Origin: Bacteroidota bacterium
GTDB taxonomy: Bacteria; Bacteroidota; Bacteroidia; NS11-12g; UBA9320
Length of the DNA stretch: 8,401 bases
NCBI GenBank assembly: GCA_024638525.1
Contig: JAHEKB010000084.1
Span: forward strand, 1-8,401
Reading direction: 5' to 3'
Position 1 is the first letter of the stretch. Each line of letters begins with the position of its first letter. This document shows positions 7,422-8,401 of this stretch, piece after piece. A program made the translations under genes and the position numbers. The notes beneath the pieces are model-generated. The model had not been told where the DNA came from. It searched no databases and was given only the letters and a program-made list of their open reading frames with translations.

Positions 7422-7991
7422 ATGAAAGTAGGCTTATTTTTTGGTTCCTTTAATCCAATACATCACGGTCACCTGATTATTGGTCAGTACATGTTGAATC
7501 AAACAGACATTGACGAGGTTTGGTATGTAGTGTCTCCACAGAATCCCTTAAAAAAGGGAATGGGTATGATGGATGAAAATGATCGTTTGGAAATGGTCAA
7601 GCTCGCCGTGAAAGACAATGATAAATTCAAAGCGTGTGATATTGAGTTTAGCATGGACAAGCCTTCTTACACCTCCTACACATTAACAAAATTGCTCAAG
7701 GAGTATCCAAAATATGAGTTCATCCTCATCCTAGGGTCGGATAATTTGCAGCACTTTGACAAGTGGAAAGACCATGAGGAAATCTTAATGCAGCACGATA
7801 TCTTAGCGTATTTTAGAGATGGGTTTCCAGGCGGTGAGTTCGCAAAGAATCAAAAAGTGCGCTTAATGAAAGGACCAATGCTGAATATTTCAGCGACCTT
7901 CATTAGAGGCATCAACAGAATGGGAAAATCAATTAAGTATTTGGTACCAGAAGGAGTTGAGCATTATATGCGTGAAAAAATCAAAGACTAA
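7422..7991 (+). CDS. nadD: Nicotinate-nucleotide adenylyltransferase
   Basis: NadD joins ATP and nicotinate mononucleotide to give deamido-NAD and pyrophosphate, the step before NAD synthetase. The protein has 189 residues, typical of the family. Its nucleotidyltransferase signature is GSFNPIHHGH (8-17), with the HxGH-type histidines H14 and H17. Other family blocks are PSYTSYTL (81-88), LGSDNLQHFDKWK (104-116) and ISATFIR (156-162), the ISSTxIR-type ATP-contact motif. GSFNP in place of the GGTFDP seen in many other bacteria is usual in Bacteroidota homologues. The ATG start directly follows the gmk stop with no gap, and the gene is the last of the operon. Its TAA lies nine bases from the stop of the converging ftsH. 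Confidence 0.96.
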   Translation: MKVGLFFGSFNPIHHGHLIIGQYMLNQTDIDEVWYVVSPQNPLKKGMGMMDENDRLEMVKLAVKDNDKFKACDIEFSMDKPSYTSYTLTKLLKEYPKYEFILILGSDNLQHFDKWKDHEEILMQHDILAYFRDGFPGGEFAKNQKVRLMKGPMLNISATFIRGINRMGKSIKYLVPEGVEHYMREKIKD

Positions 7992-7993
7992 AC

Positions 7994-8030
7994 AGAGCCC
8001 TTATTCTTCAGGGCTTTCTTCCTTTTCTTT
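7994..8030 (+). terminator. Intrinsic terminator of the operon, overlapping the ftsH 3' end
   Basis: AGAGCCC (7994-8000) pairs with GGGCTTT (8011-8017) around a 10-nt loop. This gives a 7-bp stem that includes one G-U pair, followed by a T-rich tract (8015-8030, interrupted by a few C's). The hairpin begins two bases after the nadD stop. On the minus strand the same stem is followed by a weaker T-rich stretch that runs into nadD, so it may also serve ftsH. The loop contains the ftsH stop codon (8001-8003). Confidence 0.6.
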
Positions 8031-8401
8031 AACTTCAGCTTCATCTACAATCTGAACTTGTTCGTCTGACTCTCCGTTATCCGATCGACTCTTGGTGCTG
8101 TGATGGTCTTCAAAAGGTCTCTTGCCAATTAACTTTTCAAGATCTTCTCTAAAGAGTATCTCTTTATCTAGAAGCGATTTTGCCACGGTCTCTACCTCTA
8201 CTCGTTTGTCTTGGATCAAGGCGACCGTTCTGTCGTAGGCTTCCGAAATCATTTTTCGGACTTCTTCATCTATCATTTGTGAAGTCTTCTCAGAATACGG
8301 CTTGCCGAATCCAAATTCATTTTGAGGATCGTTAAACGAAACATTGCCCACCTTATCGTTCATACCGTACATAGTCACCATGGCATAAGCCATTTTAGTG
8401 A
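8001..8401 (-). CDS. ftsH: ATP-dependent zinc metalloprotease FtsH (C-terminal end; start outside window)
   Basis: FtsH is the membrane-anchored AAA+ protease that degrades damaged membrane proteins and selected soluble regulators. Only the last 132 whole codons are here, reading in from the right edge. TKMAYAMVTMYGM at the edge, KVGNVSF, then KPYSEKTSQMIDEEVR and the helical stretch ending EDLEKLIGKRPFE are typical of the C-terminal half of the M41 peptidase domain. The AAA+ module, membrane helices and HExxH zinc motif would lie beyond position 8401 and cannot be checked. After GKRPFE the protein has a tail of about 35 residues that is rich in Glu and Asp and probably disordered. The ATG at 8391-8393 is internal, not the start. 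The gene converges on nadD with nine bases between the stops. Confidence 0.95.
   Translation of the reverse strand, partial: TKMAYAMVTMYGMNDKVGNVSFNDPQNEFGFGKPYSEKTSQMIDEEVRKMISEAYDRTVALIQDKRVEVETVAKSLLDKEILFREDLEKLIGKRPFEDHHSTKSRSDNGESDEQVQIVDEAEVKEKEESPEE

Noticed and set aside
1..8401. An undescribed multi-gene system, mobile element, CRISPR array, toxin-antitoxin pair or RNA gene
   Set aside because: All genes fall into known core families in compact arrangements. I saw no transposase, terminal repeats, spaced repeat array or tRNA/rRNA-like structure on either strand. The longest non-coding gap is 89 bp.

Overview
The window looks like ordinary core chromosome of a Bacteroidota bacterium, probably Cytophagales-like, although the exact taxon cannot be fixed from this sequence. 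The main evidence is a very large SprA-type protein, the outer-membrane translocon of the type IX secretion system (T9SS), which is confined to the Bacteroidota/Chlorobi lineage. Supporting evidence is the moderately AT-rich composition, the lack of strong Shine-Dalgarno sites, several non-ATG starts, and matches to the Bacteroidota promoter -7 consensus TAnnTTTG.

Layout. The left half (1-4359, minus strand) is one uninterrupted reading frame: the first 1453 codons of sprA, whose 3' end lies beyond position 1. Behind its start, on the same strand, is ruvA (4449-5033), encoding the Holliday-junction-binding subunit. A 60-bp divergent intergenic region (5034-5093) separates ruvA from a plus-strand cluster of four tightly packed genes. 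These are an EamA/DMT-family ten-helix transporter (5094-5984), a YicC/YloC-family endoribonuclease (5981-6850), guanylate kinase gmk (6852-7421) and nicotinate-nucleotide adenylyltransferase nadD (7422-7991). The junctions are a 4-bp overlap, a 1-bp gap and a 0-bp gap, so this is almost certainly one operon. It meets the 3' end of ftsH (8001 to beyond 8401, minus strand) tail to tail, with nine bases between the two stop codons. A hairpin plus T-rich tract there probably ends transcription of the operon.

How the genes fit together. The plus-strand operon is housekeeping: gmk makes GDP for nucleotide pools, nadD makes deamido-NAD for NAD synthesis, and YicC/YloC acts in RNA turnover. The transporter's substrate cannot be read from the sequence. 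sprA serves protein export, and gliding where present. ruvA serves recombination and replication-fork repair. ftsH serves membrane-protein quality control.

I found no mobile element, CRISPR array, RNA gene or phage remnant, and no sign of an undescribed multi-gene system. The points that merit a second look are small: the initiation site of sprA, the frequency of non-ATG starts, a direct repeat and a dyad in the divergent intergenic region, the terminator that overlaps the ftsH stop codon, and a repeated EVW-centred module inside SprA.
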